Positions 28,425-38,112 of a stretch of DNA of 64,000 nucleotides are shown here, one piece after another. The notes beneath the pieces were generated by a model, which ran no database searches, was not told where the DNA came from, and was given only the letters and a program-made list of their open reading frames with translations. The stretch is from Aureococcus anophagefferens (taxonomy: Eukaryota; Sar; Pelagophyceae; Pelagomonadales; Pelagomonadaceae). Location of the stretch: assembly GCF_000186865.1 (NCBI RefSeq), contig NW_008705569.1, positions 940,054 to 1,004,053 of the forward strand. Direction: 5' to 3'. Positions within the stretch are counted from its first letter, which is position 1. Every line of letters begins with the position of its first letter. Made by a program: the position numbers and the translations under genes.

Positions 28425-28535
28425 TGTCGCCGCGTGATGCGCAGGCTCTCCCGCGGCTTATGCGCAGCCCATCGTCCTTGATAAGATCAAGCACCCAGAC
28501 CGAAGCATCAGTGAACCTCGTTGAGCTCTGCCGGC

Positions 28536-29249
28536 ATGATGTACGTCCGAGCATTCGCAGCGCTCGTCGTTTGCGACGCGCTCGTCGCGCCAGCTGTGAC
28601 GACGCGTCGCGCGTCATCGCTGCGCGCCTACAAGACGCCGGACCTCGTCTCCGTCTTCGCGCGCCTCGCCGAGACGACCTGCGTCTCCGAGGACGGCAGG
28701 ACGCAGACGGCCAAGGCCGGCAAGTGGATCCCGGCCTACGCGAAGCGCGGTGACCACGTGCCCGCGTGGGTCGGCGCGCTCTTCCCGGACGGCGCGACGG
28801 ACGTCGGCTTCGACGCGTTCCACGCGGCGCTGCGCGCGCTGCCCTACGCCGCGCCGCTCGCCGCGCCTCCCAGCGAGGCCGCCCGGGCGTCCGTGAGCGC
28901 CGACGCCGCGCGCGCCTTCTGGGCCGTCGCCGGCGGCGGCGAGTCGCTCGCGCTCGAGGCCTGCGTCGCGGCGCTCGAGGGCATGGCGCCGGAGGGCGAC
29001 GGCGCCATGTGGGACGACTACGCGGACGCGTGCAACGACGTCGACGTCGAGCGCGTGACGGACGTCGCGCAGGTCAGCTTCGCCGAGGCCGACTGGGACG
29101 ACAGCCTCAAGGACGCGGGCAGCGCGCAGCTCCTCGGCGACGTCGGCGCCGCGCCGCCGCCGCCGCCGCCGGGCGCGGGCGCGCCGCCGCCGCCGCCGCC
29201 GCCGCCGCCGGGGGAGGTGCGCACGGCCGGCGGGCTGATCCTGCCCTAG
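28536..29249 (+). CDS. Unknown protein with signal-like N-terminus and polyproline tail
   Basis: Single exon, 237 aa from MMYVRAFAALVVCDALVAPAVTTRRASSLRA; the hydrophobic start with an Arg-rich follow-up suggests a signal or plastid bipartite leader. The middle (TPDLVSVFARLAETTCVSEDG, KWIPAYAKRGDHVPAWVGALFPDGATDVGFDAFHAALRALPY, FWAVAGGGESLALEACVAALEGMAPEGDGAMWDDYADACNDVDVE) has EF-hand-like helical rhythm but no canonical loop. The C-terminus has two runs of Pro (six and nine) separated by GAGA, then GEVRTAGGLILP. No family recognised. Confidence 0.6.
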   Translation: MMYVRAFAALVVCDALVAPAVTTRRASSLRAYKTPDLVSVFARLAETTCVSEDGRTQTAKAGKWIPAYAKRGDHVPAWVGALFPDGATDVGFDAFHAALRALPYAAPLAAPPSEAARASVSADAARAFWAVAGGGESLALEACVAALEGMAPEGDGAMWDDYADACNDVDVERVTDVAQVSFAEADWDDSLKDAGSAQLLGDVGAAPPPPPPGAGAPPPPPPPPPGEVRTAGGLILP

Positions 29250-29352
29250 GCGCGACCCGTAAGGAGACACAACAGGACTTACCCAGTCCGGGACTTGGGG
29301 ACGCGCGAGGGGACGACGGGGCGCGCGAGGAGCGCGGCGGCGCGAGGCCGGG

Positions 29353-30402
29353 CTACTCGCCCGTGAAGAAGTCCGTGGCGACCGTGTGCGGCGAGGAGGC
29401 GCAGCCGTGCTTGTCGTCGTCCTCGTCCATGGGCGCGGCGCCGTCGTCGTCGCGGATGCACATGCGGATCTCCTCGTCCGCGGAGTCGTCGTCGTCGCGG
29501 TCGTCGTCGTCATCGTCGTCCGTGAAGGACGCCTCGCCGTCGGAGATGTTCGCGTCGGCGAGGTCGAGGTCGTCGTCGCGGCGCGCCGGCGCCGGCGCCG
29601 GCGCCGCGGTCGCGGACCGCGCCGCCGCGGCCGCGGCGCGGCCGCCGAGGCCCAGGAGGCACACGCCGCACTCGAGCAGGTCCGCGGCGCCGTAGGCGAA
29701 GCCGCAGGCCTTGACGCGCGTCGTCCAGAGCTCGACGTCCTCGACGGGGCAGCCCGCCTGGCGGAAGCCGCACATGACGGACGCGACGGCCAACGTCGCC
29801 GCGGCGAAGCCGCGGAGCTCGTCGTGGACGACGGACAGGTCCACGAAGGCCTTGGCCTCGGCCCGCACGCGGTCCGCGAGGCGGCCCGGGGCCTCGCGGC
29901 CGTCGTCGACGAGGCGCAGGAGCAGGTCGACGAACGCGTGCACCGTCGGCGCGTTCAGGCGCCACTCGAGCGCGCGGAGCAGCTCCAATTCCATGAGGCG
30001 GATGTCGTCGCGCTCGAAGAGGCCGCTGGAAAGCACCACGAGGTCGTTGAGCGTGATGGGCTTGCGCTCCTCGACCTTGGCGGCGAGGAGGAGCGCGGTC
30101 ACCGCGATCAGCTGGTACTGCGCGGCGCCGCAGTCCCGCCGCGCGGTGCACCGGTCGAGGAAGTTGGCCGCGAGGCCCACCGTGTGGCCCGCGAGGTCGA
30201 AGCTCTCGCCCATCTGGCAGAACCAGTGCGTGATCTTCGCCCGCGTCGACGGGCCGCCGCACCCGCTACACGACGCCGCCGGCGACGGGCCACCGGGGGC
30301 GTAGGCCGCCTCGGCCTCGCCCATGCGCCGCAGGCGGAGGATGGCGGCGTCGACGGTGAGGTGCTCGCCCATGTCCAGGTGCTCCGGGGACGGTTTCGTC
30401 AT
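29353..30402 (-). CDS. Cyclin
   Basis: Single exon, 349 aa from MTKPSPEHLDMGEHLT. The cyclin box is clear: ITHWFCQMGESFDLAGHTVGLAANFLDR...YQLIAVTALLLAAKVEERKPITLNDLVVLSSGLFERDDIRLMELELLRALEWRLNAPTVHAFVDLLL, with the conserved Lys and Glu (AAKVEE...MELELL) used for CDK contact. A second, weaker cyclin fold follows (LSVVHDELRGFAAATLAVASVMCGF). The C-terminal 80 residues are extremely acidic (Asp runs). No RxL-destruction-box motif is obvious. The class (A/B versus D) cannot be decided. It regulates a cyclin-dependent kinase in the nucleus by family inference. Confidence 0.85.
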   Translation of the reverse strand: MTKPSPEHLDMGEHLTVDAAILRLRRMGEAEAAYAPGGPSPAASCSGCGGPSTRAKITHWFCQMGESFDLAGHTVGLAANFLDRCTARRDCGAAQYQLIAVTALLLAAKVEERKPITLNDLVVLSSGLFERDDIRLMELELLRALEWRLNAPTVHAFVDLLLRLVDDGREAPGRLADRVRAEAKAFVDLSVVHDELRGFAAATLAVASVMCGFRQAGCPVEDVELWTTRVKACGFAYGAADLLECGVCLLGLGGRAAAAAARSATAAPAPAPARRDDDLDLADANISDGEASFTDDDDDDDRDDDDSADEEIRMCIRDDDGAAPMDEDDDKHGCASSPHTVATDFFTGE

Positions 30403-30545
30403 GCCGGCAGCCGGCGGCGACGGCGGTTCAAAAGGGGAGCGGTATGATGAGGATCGATGGCGACGGCTCGTGCGGGGCTGCAATTCGAATGGTTCAATTT
30501 GCTTCAAGTTGGTTTAAGGTGACGTTCAATTGCATAGCATGCACG

Positions 30546-31919
30546 ATGGCTGCCCTCGACGCGCTCTCCTGCGGCGTCGATTCGGCGGTGGCCTCCGACG
30601 ACATGGTGGGCAGCGATGAACACTTGCCGCGGACGCGGCGCGCCGTCGAGGAAGGCATCGCGGCCGGCCTCCACTTCGGCGCGCAGGTCAGCGTCTTCAA
30701 AGACGGCGTCGAGGTCGGCGACCTCGCCGTCGGCCGCCGGGGCCCCGACGGCGGACCGATGACGTCCGACGCGATCCTGCCCTGGTGGTCGAGCGTGAAG
30801 CCGTGCCTCGCGGTGCTCGCCGGCCTCGCCGTCGACCGCGGCCACCTGCGGTCCCTCCGCGACCCCGTGTCGCGGTACGTGCCCGAGTTCGCCGCCGGCG
30901 GCAAGGCGGCCATCACCATCGAGGACGTGCTCACGCACGCCGCGGGCCTCGTCTGCGCCGGCGCCGCCGAGAGCCACCGCGGCGAGCCCTGGGACGTCGT
31001 CGTCGCCGCGACCTGCAAAGCCGCGCCGGAGTGGGCGCCGATCGGCGCGAAGAACGGCTACCAGATGGGCGGCGCGTTCCACTGCGTCGCCGAGGCCGTC
31101 CGCCGCGCGTGGCCCGGCGGCCGCTCCTACGGCGAGCTCCTCCGGCGCGAGGTCTTCGAGCCGGTCGGCGCTACCGGCTGCTTCTGCGGCGTGCCCTTCG
31201 AGATGGCCGGCTGCGGCGAAATGCCCGCCGCGGGCGGCGGCGCCTTCGCGGGGACCTTCGAGCTCTCGGGCGGTTCCGCCGTCGACGACGGCTCCCGGAG
31301 CCTCCGGGCCCTCCTGTCCGAGGACCCCGCGGGCGCGGGCCGCGGCCCCGCGCGGGGCCTCGCGGCGCTCTACCGCCGGCTGCTCCTGGACGCGACCGAC
31401 GGCGACGTGCCCGGGCGGCTGCTCGAGGCCGCGACGGCGCGGCGCATGGGGGAGGCGGTCCACCCGTCGACCTTCGACGTCGTCCAGGGCTGTGTGGAAT
31501 TCAACCACTGGCTTGGGTGGTCCCGACCAAACTTGAGAATTCTCTAGCTCGGTCAAATCGAAGTCGATTCGGCTGATTTTTGGACGAATCGATTGCTCTC
31601 GTCGAGTGCTCGAGGCACAGCCGAAGAGCTTGCGTCGAAACTGTCGCATATGCGCACATTGAATTCCACACAGGTCCAGGGCCTCGAGCTCGACGTCGGT
31701 CGAGCCATGTACGCGCGGCCCAACTTCGGCGGCCCCTACGCGTCGCCGGCGAGCTTCGGCCACGGCGGCTCGCGGAGCTCGTTCGGCTTCGGCGACCCGG
31801 CGGTCGGCCTCGCCGTGGGCGTCATCTTCGACGGCCGGCCGGACGCGGACGCGCACCGCGCGAGGTGCCGGTCCGTCATGGCCGCGCTCTACGAGGACCT
31901 CGGGCTTACTACTACGTGA
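30546..31919 (+). CDS. Serine beta-lactamase-fold hydrolase (class C/LACTB-like)
   Basis: Exons 30546-31481 and 31674-31919 give 393 aa; upstream in-frame ATGs at 30444-30447 exist but add an unlikely leader. SxxK is at WWSSVKPCLAVLA (about residue 82), preceded by GVEVGDLAVGRRG; then LRDPVSRYVPEFAAGGKAAITIEDVLTHAAGL is typical of the family; the YxN region is YQMGGAFHCVAE, with Asn not conserved; and the third motif HGG appears in FGHGGSRSSFGFGDPAVGLAVGVIFDG from exon 2. Eukaryotic members act as esterases or peptidases rather than antibiotic-resistance enzymes. A family-2 introner sits immediately after DV. Confidence 0.85.
31490..31673 (+). mobile_element. Introner family 2 (184 bp)
   Basis: Perfect TSDs GTCCAGGG (31482-31489, 31674-31681). 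Perfect 15-bp terminal inverted repeat CTGTGTGGAATTCAA / TTGAATTCCACACAG. The intron 31482-31673 has a GT donor and restores DV|VQGLELD. Confidence 0.95.
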
Positions 31920-31929
31920 CGTAGCGCCC

Positions 31930-32931
31930 TCACACGGGCGACTGGAGGAGGTTGTGGCAGTTGTCCACGAGGGACTTGAACTCGGCCGTGCCCTTGATGA
32001 GGTCGTAGTCGTCGAGCTTCCAGACGAAGCGGATGGGGATGCGGTCCGGGTCGTGGCCGAGGTAGCTCAGCTCGCCGCAGTAGACGTAGCCCTGGCCCTC
32101 GTCGCGGCAGAAGAGGAGCACGGGCGTCTCCTCGAAGGTCGACGTCTCGCCGGTCTCGTCGTCCTCGACGACGCCGCCGTCGCAGTTGATCAAGCGCTGG
32201 ACCACGGGCGTGCCCTCCCATTGCCGGGGCTGCGCGAACCACGTGATCTCCGTGCCGCCGCCGACGAAGGAGTTCTTGTAGCCCTCGCCGTAGACGTTGA
32301 CGAAGAGCATGACGCAGTTGCGCCACTCCTGGATGCCCGACATGCGGCTGAACGTCGGCGGCCCGCCGGCCGACGCCGCCTCCATGACCGCCCGCTTCAC
32401 CTGGCCGCCCATCGGCGGGATGATCTTGCCGAGGTAGCGCTCGCGCAGGCCGTCCAAGTCGACGTCTAAATTCTTGATGGACGACGGGTTCGCGGGCGGC
32501 GCGTAGGCCTCCGTCTTCGCCCGCTTGCGCCGGCCGCCGGGCGCGGCGACGCGGCCCTCGTCGTCGACCTCGGCGTCGAGCGCGCGCGCGGCCGACCCCG
32601 TGGGCTCCTTGTACTCCGGCGCGGGCAGCTTCGCCGCGCGCAGGGACCGCCGCGTCGGCGGCGCGCCCTTGGGCCGCACGGCGCGCTTCTGCGTGCGCGC
32701 CGTCGGCGCCTGCTTGCCCAGGGCCGCCATGGTGTGCGCCGCGACGTCGAGGCCGAGGCGCTTGAGCTCCGCCGCGTTGCGCAAGATGTTCGCCACGCGC
32801 AGCTGCTCGTACTCGCTCAGGGCGGGGGCGGCCTCGGCCATCGTGTTGGTGGTGGCCGCGCACGCGCAGGCCGTCGGGATGCCGGTCCGTGCCGGTCCCG
32901 ACTCCCGGAGTCCCGCCGATGGAGTCGACAT
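31930..32931 (-). CDS. Nuclear-type protein with DUF3427-like C-terminal domain
   Basis: Single exon, 333 aa. Residues 35-60 (SEYEQLRVANILRNAAELKRLGL) form a short helix motif seen at the N-termini of some chromatin and DNA-damage proteins. A basic linker (TRTQKRAVRPKG, GGRRKRAKTE) supplies an NLS. From about 165 the domain runs ITWFAQPRQWEGTPVVQRLI...PVLLFCRDEGQGYVYCGELSYLGHDPDRIPIRFVWKLDD, which recalls the DUF3427 pattern W-x2-Q ... VLLFVRE ... YxFLG ... PxxIxWKL found beside bacterial helicase/nuclease proteins. That link is from memory of the pattern and is tentative. Function unknown. Confidence 0.6.
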   Translation of the reverse strand: MSTPSAGLRESGPARTGIPTACACAATTNTMAEAAPALSEYEQLRVANILRNAAELKRLGLDVAAHTMAALGKQAPTARTQKRAVRPKGAPPTRRSLRAAKLPAPEYKEPTGSAARALDAEVDDEGRVAAPGGRRKRAKTEAYAPPANPSSIKNLDVDLDGLRERYLGKIIPPMGGQVKRAVMEAASAGGPPTFSRMSGIQEWRNCVMLFVNVYGEGYKNSFVGGGTEITWFAQPRQWEGTPVVQRLINCDGGVVEDDETGETSTFEETPVLLFCRDEGQGYVYCGELSYLGHDPDRIPIRFVWKLDDYDLIKGTAEFKSLVDNCHNLLQSPV

Positions 32932-33041
32932 GTTGAAGTCTCGTTGCCGCAGTATAAGTGGCTCGCCAAACTTCTCGCCAAATGGAGCCCGGCACGTCTT
33001 CGCCTCGTTGCTCTAGCATTAGCCCCGGCTCCTCGATCCTC

Positions 33042-33524
33042 TCAGTCGCGCTTCGCGGGCGCCTTGCTCGATGCGGCGATCTTGTTGAGGACCAGCGCGA
33101 TCGAGACGAGGTAGGGCCCCTCGACGCCAAAGTAGGCGACGAGGTTCTGCGGCGGCGCATGCGAGAGGAACTCCATCGCGTGGTAGAACAGGAGCGCGTT
33201 CAGCTTCGCCCCCAGGAACAGGAGGATGGGCACGCGAAACCGCTTCTCCTTCCAGCCGTCCGTCAGGCACGCGAGCGCGATGATCGCGTAGAACGGGAGG
33301 AAGCCGTACGCGCTGAAGCACGTCGCGAGGCGCATCCACTCCGGCCGCTCGAGGAAGAGCGGGTTGTTCGCCTCGCAGAAGTCGACGGTCTCCTGGCAGA
33401 GGAAGCACGTCGACTCGCGCGTGATGGGCGCGTGGCAGTAGCTCCGCTCGACGGTGACGTTCATGAGCATGAAGTAGCACATGAGCAGGAAGACGAGGCC
33501 GTCGAGCAGGCGCGCGCTACCCAT
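33042..33524 (-). CDS. EXPERA/TMEM97-like four-TM protein
   Basis: Single exon, 160 aa from MGSARLLDGLVFLLMCYFML. Four hydrophobic segments fit the EXPERA topology: LLDGLVFLLMCYFMLMNVTV; then CEANNPLFLERPEWMRLATCFSAYGFLPFYAIIALAC with the family NPL..xPxW feature; RVPILLFLGAKLNALLFYHAMEFL; and NLVAYFGVEGPYLVSIALVL. It ends in a basic KAPAKRD, compatible with ER retention of TMEM97-type proteins. The family includes sterol isomerase EBP and the sigma-2 receptor; catalytic His/Glu positions are not clearly present, so TMEM97-like is preferred. Confidence 0.6.
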   Translation of the reverse strand: MGSARLLDGLVFLLMCYFMLMNVTVERSYCHAPITRESTCFLCQETVDFCEANNPLFLERPEWMRLATCFSAYGFLPFYAIIALACLTDGWKEKRFRVPILLFLGAKLNALLFYHAMEFLSHAPPQNLVAYFGVEGPYLVSIALVLNKIAASSKAPAKRD

Positions 33525-33571
33525 GGTGCCGCGGCGCGCGTCGCGTGCAAGTAAGACGTGTGGCTGCCTTT

Positions 33572-33706
33572 TTGAGGCGGCTCTGCGCGCGCGCGAGGAG
33601 CGGCAAGCTCGCACAGTGCTCGAGCTGAGCTTTCTATAGAACAAAAGCGGATGGTCGAGCACACCCACGATTGAGGCGGCTGTGCGGGCGCGCGAGGAGC
33701 GGCAAG
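33572..33706 (+). repeat. Direct repeat, about 35 bp, 100 bp apart
   Basis: GAGGCGGCTCTGCGCGCGCG with GAGGAGCGGCAAGC (from about 33572) recurs as GAGGCGGCTGTGCGGGCGCG with GAGGAGCGGCAAGC (from about 33672) in the promoter between divergent genes. Confidence 0.7.
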
Positions 33707-33775
33707 CCCGGCGCAAGAGAAGCTTTTGCCACAAAAATCTTCAAACACGAGTTCAAACACCAGCGTTTTTGCACG

Positions 33776-34976
33776 ATGATCGAGCCCTCCGGGCACCTAG
33801 CGGCGCACCTGGCCGCTGAGAACGCCGCAGCGAAGCCGCTGACCCTCTATGATCATGTGCGCTGGCTCATAGCAGCCATGTTCGCCTGGCTCACCCGCAA
33901 TTTGCGGCGCATCGTGCCGCCCAGCCCGCCACCGCACGCCCAGCTCGCCGCGGCCTGCGGCGCGCTCGGCCTGCCGCCGCCGCCGACGACGAAGCGGCGC
34001 GCGAAGACGGCGCGCCTCGCCGGCGCGCGGCGGGTCGCGGAGGCGGGCGCGCGGTTCCGCGACGGCGCCCTCGCCGCGAGCCGCCATCGCGCGACCGTCG
34101 CCGCGCTGGACCTGGGCCTCGCGTCGGCGCGGGCGGCGCCGCACCTCGACGCGCTGCCGTTGACGCGCGCCGCCCGCGCGGCGGGCGACGCGCGGGGCTA
34201 CGTCGCCGCGCGGCGGCGCCGGGANNNNNNNNNNNNNNNNNNNNNNNNNNNNNNNNNNNNNNNNNNNNNNNNNNCGCGGCGCGGACCTCGCGCGGCGCTG
34301 GAGCGCCGCCGTCGTCGCCGCGGCCGTCGCGGCGCTCGAGGGCGCCGGCGGCGCGGCCGCCGCGGCCGACGGCGTCGACGCGGCGGCGGCGTGGCTCGAG
34401 GCCGCGCGGGATCGCCCCGCGGCGGCGGCGCCGACGCCCCTGGCGCGCGTGCGCGAGCGCTTCGAGCTCGTCGTCGCGGCCCTGCGGGCCGTCGAGGACG
34501 GCGAGCGCGCCGACGTCGCGGGCGCGGCGCGCGCCGCGGCCGCGGCGACGCGCGCGCTCGACGGTTTCTTGCCCGCGCCCGCGCCCGCGCCCGTCCGGGC
34601 GGCGCCCGCGGCGCCCGAGGAGCCGGCGGTCTACGGGACCGACGACGCGGACGCCGCGGACGACGCGGACGACGCGCGCGCCGCCGGCGACGCGACCCCG
34701 GCGACGCTCGAGGTCTACGCGGCGCGCGGCGCGCGCGCGCCCGACCCGCGCCGGCCACCGCGCGGCGGCGGCGGCGACCTCGCGCGGGACGCCGACGCGG
34801 GCCGAGACGTCGTCGCCGAGCTCCGCGCCGCGCTCCGAGCGCGCGGCGGCGCCGACGACGACGAGGGAGACGACGACCGCGGCGCGCCGCCGCCCGTCGT
34901 CGCGCTGGACGCGGCGACGGACCCGCGCTTCGCCGTCGTCTTCGCGGACCTCGCGAGGAAGCTCGAGGCGTCGTAA
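33776..34976 (+). CDS. Unknown helical protein interrupted by assembly gap
   Basis: Starts MIEPSGHLAAHLAAENAAAKPLTLYDHVRWLIAAMFAWLTRNLRRIVPP, with an amphipathic or TM-like helix (WLIAAMFAWLTRNL). It continues Ala/Arg-rich to the 50-N gap (34225-34274) and resumes in a different frame: RWSAAVVAAAVAALEG...RERFELVVAALRAVEDGE...EEPAVYGTDDADAADD, ending FAVVFADLARKLEAS at 34976. The tail with an acidic segment followed by a conserved-looking RFAVVFADLARKLE suggests a coiled-coil trafficking protein, but no family can be named. Gap length is probably nominal, so the frame change says nothing. Confidence 0.5.
34225..34274. other. Assembly gap (50 N)
   Basis: Exactly 50 N's, a conventional placeholder; true length unknown. 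Confidence 0.99.
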
Positions 34977-35057
34977 TTTGTATTGCTTCATATGTTCAAC
35001 AATCAAAATTGCCACAGAGTGAAGCTTCCAAGAGCCGCTGTTGCGCGCGAGAACGCC

Positions 35058-36533
35058 ATGGAGGTCGCGGGAGACGAGCCTGATGACGACGGGGCGGCCT
35101 CCCCCGCCGTCACCGCCGAGCCGCTCGAGCTCGAGGACGGCGCGCGCTGCTTCTGCAAGCCGAGCCGCCTCTTCGCGACCTTTGGGGCCTTCCGGAGCCA
35201 CTGCGCCGCGAAGCACGCCGGCCTGCCCCTGCGGCCCGTCCGCGCGGACGGCGGCGCCGTGCCCCTCGCCGCCTACGCGACGCGCGAGCGCTTGAACGCC
35301 CTGACGCGCGCGAAGAAGAAGTCTCCCGCCCCGCGGGACCCGAGCGCGCTCCGCGAGGCCTGCGAGACGATCGACTGGGAGAAGCGCGGGGGCGCGTGGT
35401 GCTACCCCGCGGACACGCCGAGCGGCTACGGGAGCGACGACGACGTCCGCGGGTCGCTCGCGCGCCACCGCGAGCGCCTCGTCGTCCCGGAGGGCGGGGA
35501 CGAGTTCGAGGAGGACGACCTCGTCAAGGCCGTCGTCCGCGACACCTTCGGCGATTTGGTCGCGGGCGACGCGACGTCCTTCGTCGGCAACCGCCACATC
35601 TACCGCGCGGCGCCCTGCGCCGACTTCGCGGAGGAGTACCTCTCCTGGCTCCTGGACGCCGCGCGGCTCCACGGCGTCACGGCCGCCAAGGCCGCCGCGG
35701 ACTGTGTGGAAATCAACCAGTGAGCTGGGACGTCGGGGCCAAACTTGGGGGCCAAACTTGAGAATTCTCTAGCTCGGTCAAATCGAAGTCGATTCGGCTG
35801 ATTTTTGGACGGATCGATCGCTCTCGTCGAGTTCTCGAAGCCCAGCCGAAGGGCTTGTGTCAAAACATTCGAATACGCGCACATTGAAGTCGGGTTGAAG
35901 ATTTGATTTCCACACAGGCCGCGGAGAGCCGCGGCTGGACCGACGTCGCCTGCGTCACGGCCAGGGTCGTCCGCCACGCCTTTCGCCGCTGCCGCGAGCT
36001 CCTGCCGGCCATCGAGCGCGCGGACTGGGCCGCGCCCTACGACCCGGACGCGTACACGCGCTACGGCACGCGCAAGTGGCGCCCCGACGAGGACGAGCCC
36101 GTCGACGTGCCCGACGACGGCGCGAGCGACGGCGGCTCCTACGCGGCGAGCGACGGCTCGTCCTCGGACGACGACGACGACGAGGACGAGGACGAGGAGG
36201 CGGAAGAGGAGGACGACGCCGCCGAGGACGACGCGGAGATGGGGTTTGAAGAAGCCCCCCTGGCCGTCGGGTCGCGCGTCGACGTCCGGGGCGGCCTCGG
36301 CGTCGTCAAGTTCGTCGGCGAGGTCCACTACGCCTCGGGCGAGTGGATCGGCGTCGCGCTCGACGAGCCGAAAGGGGGCAACGACGGCACGGTCAAGGGC
36401 GAGACCTACTTCGTCTGCAACCCCAAGCACGGCGTCATGGTCCGCCGCGCCGAGTGCTCGCCCCCGCGAGCGCCGGGGGCCCCGGAGCCGCCGCCGCCGC
36501 CGCCTCCGGTCCCGCGCACGTGGGCCGAGCTCT

Positions 36534-36565
<32 letters not shown>

Positions 36566-37960
36566 GACGCGGCCGTCCCCGACGACGACGCGGAGAAAGC
36601 GCGGCCGCCGCTGCACCACCTCGCGCACCTCGCGGATTCCGACTACTCGCACTTCTCTCAGAATTACCGCGCGCGCTGGACCCACGCCAGCGACGACGGC
36701 TGCCCCGTCGTCTACTGGACCAACGACGCGCTCCGGGAGCTCCACGACGGCCTCGTGGCCGGCGTCGCCGCGCGCCTGCGGTCGCGGTTCTCGGCGCTCT
36801 TCGACTGGGCCGCGGACCCGGTCAAGGCCGCGCCCTTCCTGCACCTGGGCTTCGCGGGCCCCCGGTTCACGGCGGACCGCGCCGTCGTGCTCGCGGCGCT
36901 CGACGCGTCGCCCGCGCCCGACGACGTCTTCGCGCTCGCGGCGGAGCCCTTCCGCGGCGACCGCGACGTCGTCCTCGCGGCCGTGGCCCAGGAGGCCAGC
37001 GACGGCGAGGCGCTCTCCCACGCCTCCGACGCGCTCAAGGCGGACCGCGGCGTCGTGCTCGCCGCCGTGAAACGCTGCGGCTGGGCGCTGCGCCACGCGG
37101 CCGAGGCGCTCCACGGCGACCGCAACGTCGTGCTCGCGGCGTGCGCCAACTGCGGCAAGGCGCTGCAGTGCGCGTCGGCGGCGCTCAAGCGGGACCGCGA
37201 GGTCGTCGTCGCCGCCGTGCGCAACGACGTCGAGGCCCTGGCCTGCGTCGAGCTCGCGGACGTCGACCGCGCCGTCGCCTTCGCCGCCGTCGAGGCGAAC
37301 GGCCTCGCGCTGGCGCACCTGCCGCGCGAGTTCCGGTCGGACGAGGCGCTGCTCCTGGCCGCGGTGCGCAAGGACGGGCGCGCGCTGGAGCACTGCTTCG
37401 TCTTCGGGGTCCGCGACCGCCGGGACGACGACGAGTCCGGCGACGAGTCCGAGGGGCCCGTCGACGGCTACGACGACGAGGGCCGGCGCCTCTTCGAGCG
37501 GTTCGCCGCGGGCGTCGACGCCGTCGCCGTCGTCCAGGCGGCCTGCGCGTCCTACCCGGGCGCCGCGGGCTGCCTGCCCCAGTTCGCGCAGACGCAGCTC
37601 CAGCGCGCGTACGCGGAGCGCGACGTCACGCTCCGCCGCCAGCTCGACGACGCGCGCGCGGCCGAGGCCCTCGGGCGGACGGCCCTCGTGCCCGACGCGG
37701 TCACGTCCGTGCGGTCCTTCCTCCTGGGCCGCGACCCGGCGCCCGCGGCGCCCGCACCCGCGCGCGCGCGCGCGGGCGTCGCCGCGCTCCGGGCGGCGCT
37801 CGACGCGGCGACCGCGACCATCGCGCGCCTCGAGGACGAGAACCGGAACCTGCGCGCGGCGCTCGGCGCCGACGACGGCGACGACGCGCCGCCCGCGAAG
37901 CGCGCGCGCGCGACGCCCGACGCCGCGGCGCCGGGGTCGAAGCGCGCGCGCGACGCCTGA
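35058..37960 (+). CDS. C2H2 / CAP-Gly / DUF4116-repeat protein
   Basis: Exons 35058-35693 and 35918-37960 give 892 aa. Residues 31-56 (CFCKPSRLFATFGAFRSHCAAKHAG) resemble a C2H2 finger. An acidic run (SSSDDDDDEDEDEEAEEEDD) precedes a CAP-Gly domain, GSRVDVRGGLGVVKFVGEVHYASGEWIGVALDEPKGGNDGTVKGETYFVCNPKHGVMVR; the usual GKNDG is GGNDG. A polyPro and poly-Asp linker leads to at least five DUF4116-type repeats (DRDVVLAAVAQ, DRGVVLAAVKRCGWALRHAAEAL, DRNVVLAACANCGKALQCAS, DREVVVAAVRN, DEALLLAAVRKDGRALEH). A leucine-zipper-like ATIARLEDENRNLRAAL and a bipartite NLS (KRARA...KRARDA) close the protein. A microtubule-linked or nuclear role is possible. A family-2 introner with GC donor interrupts exon 1. 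Confidence 0.8.
35702..35917 (+). mobile_element. Introner family 2 (216 bp)
   Basis: Perfect TSDs GCCGCGGA (35694-35701, 35918-35925). Perfect 15-bp inverted repeat CTGTGTGGAAATCAA / TTGATTTCCACACAG. The intron 35694-35917 uses a GC donor, phase 0, and restores KA|AESRGW. It contains a short internal duplication GGGGCCAAACTT near 35738-35758. Confidence 0.94.
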
Positions 37961-38057
37961 GTCGCGTCTTAAAATCGAGCGATGGTCCCGCTTACGGCGA
38001 GGCGGCGCCTGAGCGGCTTCTAAAAGTCGAGCGATGGTCCCGCTTACGGCGAGGCGC
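37954..38057 (+). repeat. 52-bp tandem duplication spanning a stop codon
   Basis: Units start CGCCTGAG at 37954 and 38006 and share TCGAGCGATGGTCCCGCTTA with CGGCGAGGCG. The first TGA is the stop of the CAP-Gly gene. Confidence 0.88.
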
Positions 38058-38112
38058 GCGCCGGGCGGGGCGTGTCACGGCCCCGCGATCCGGCCGCGCG
38101 CGGCGGGGCGGC

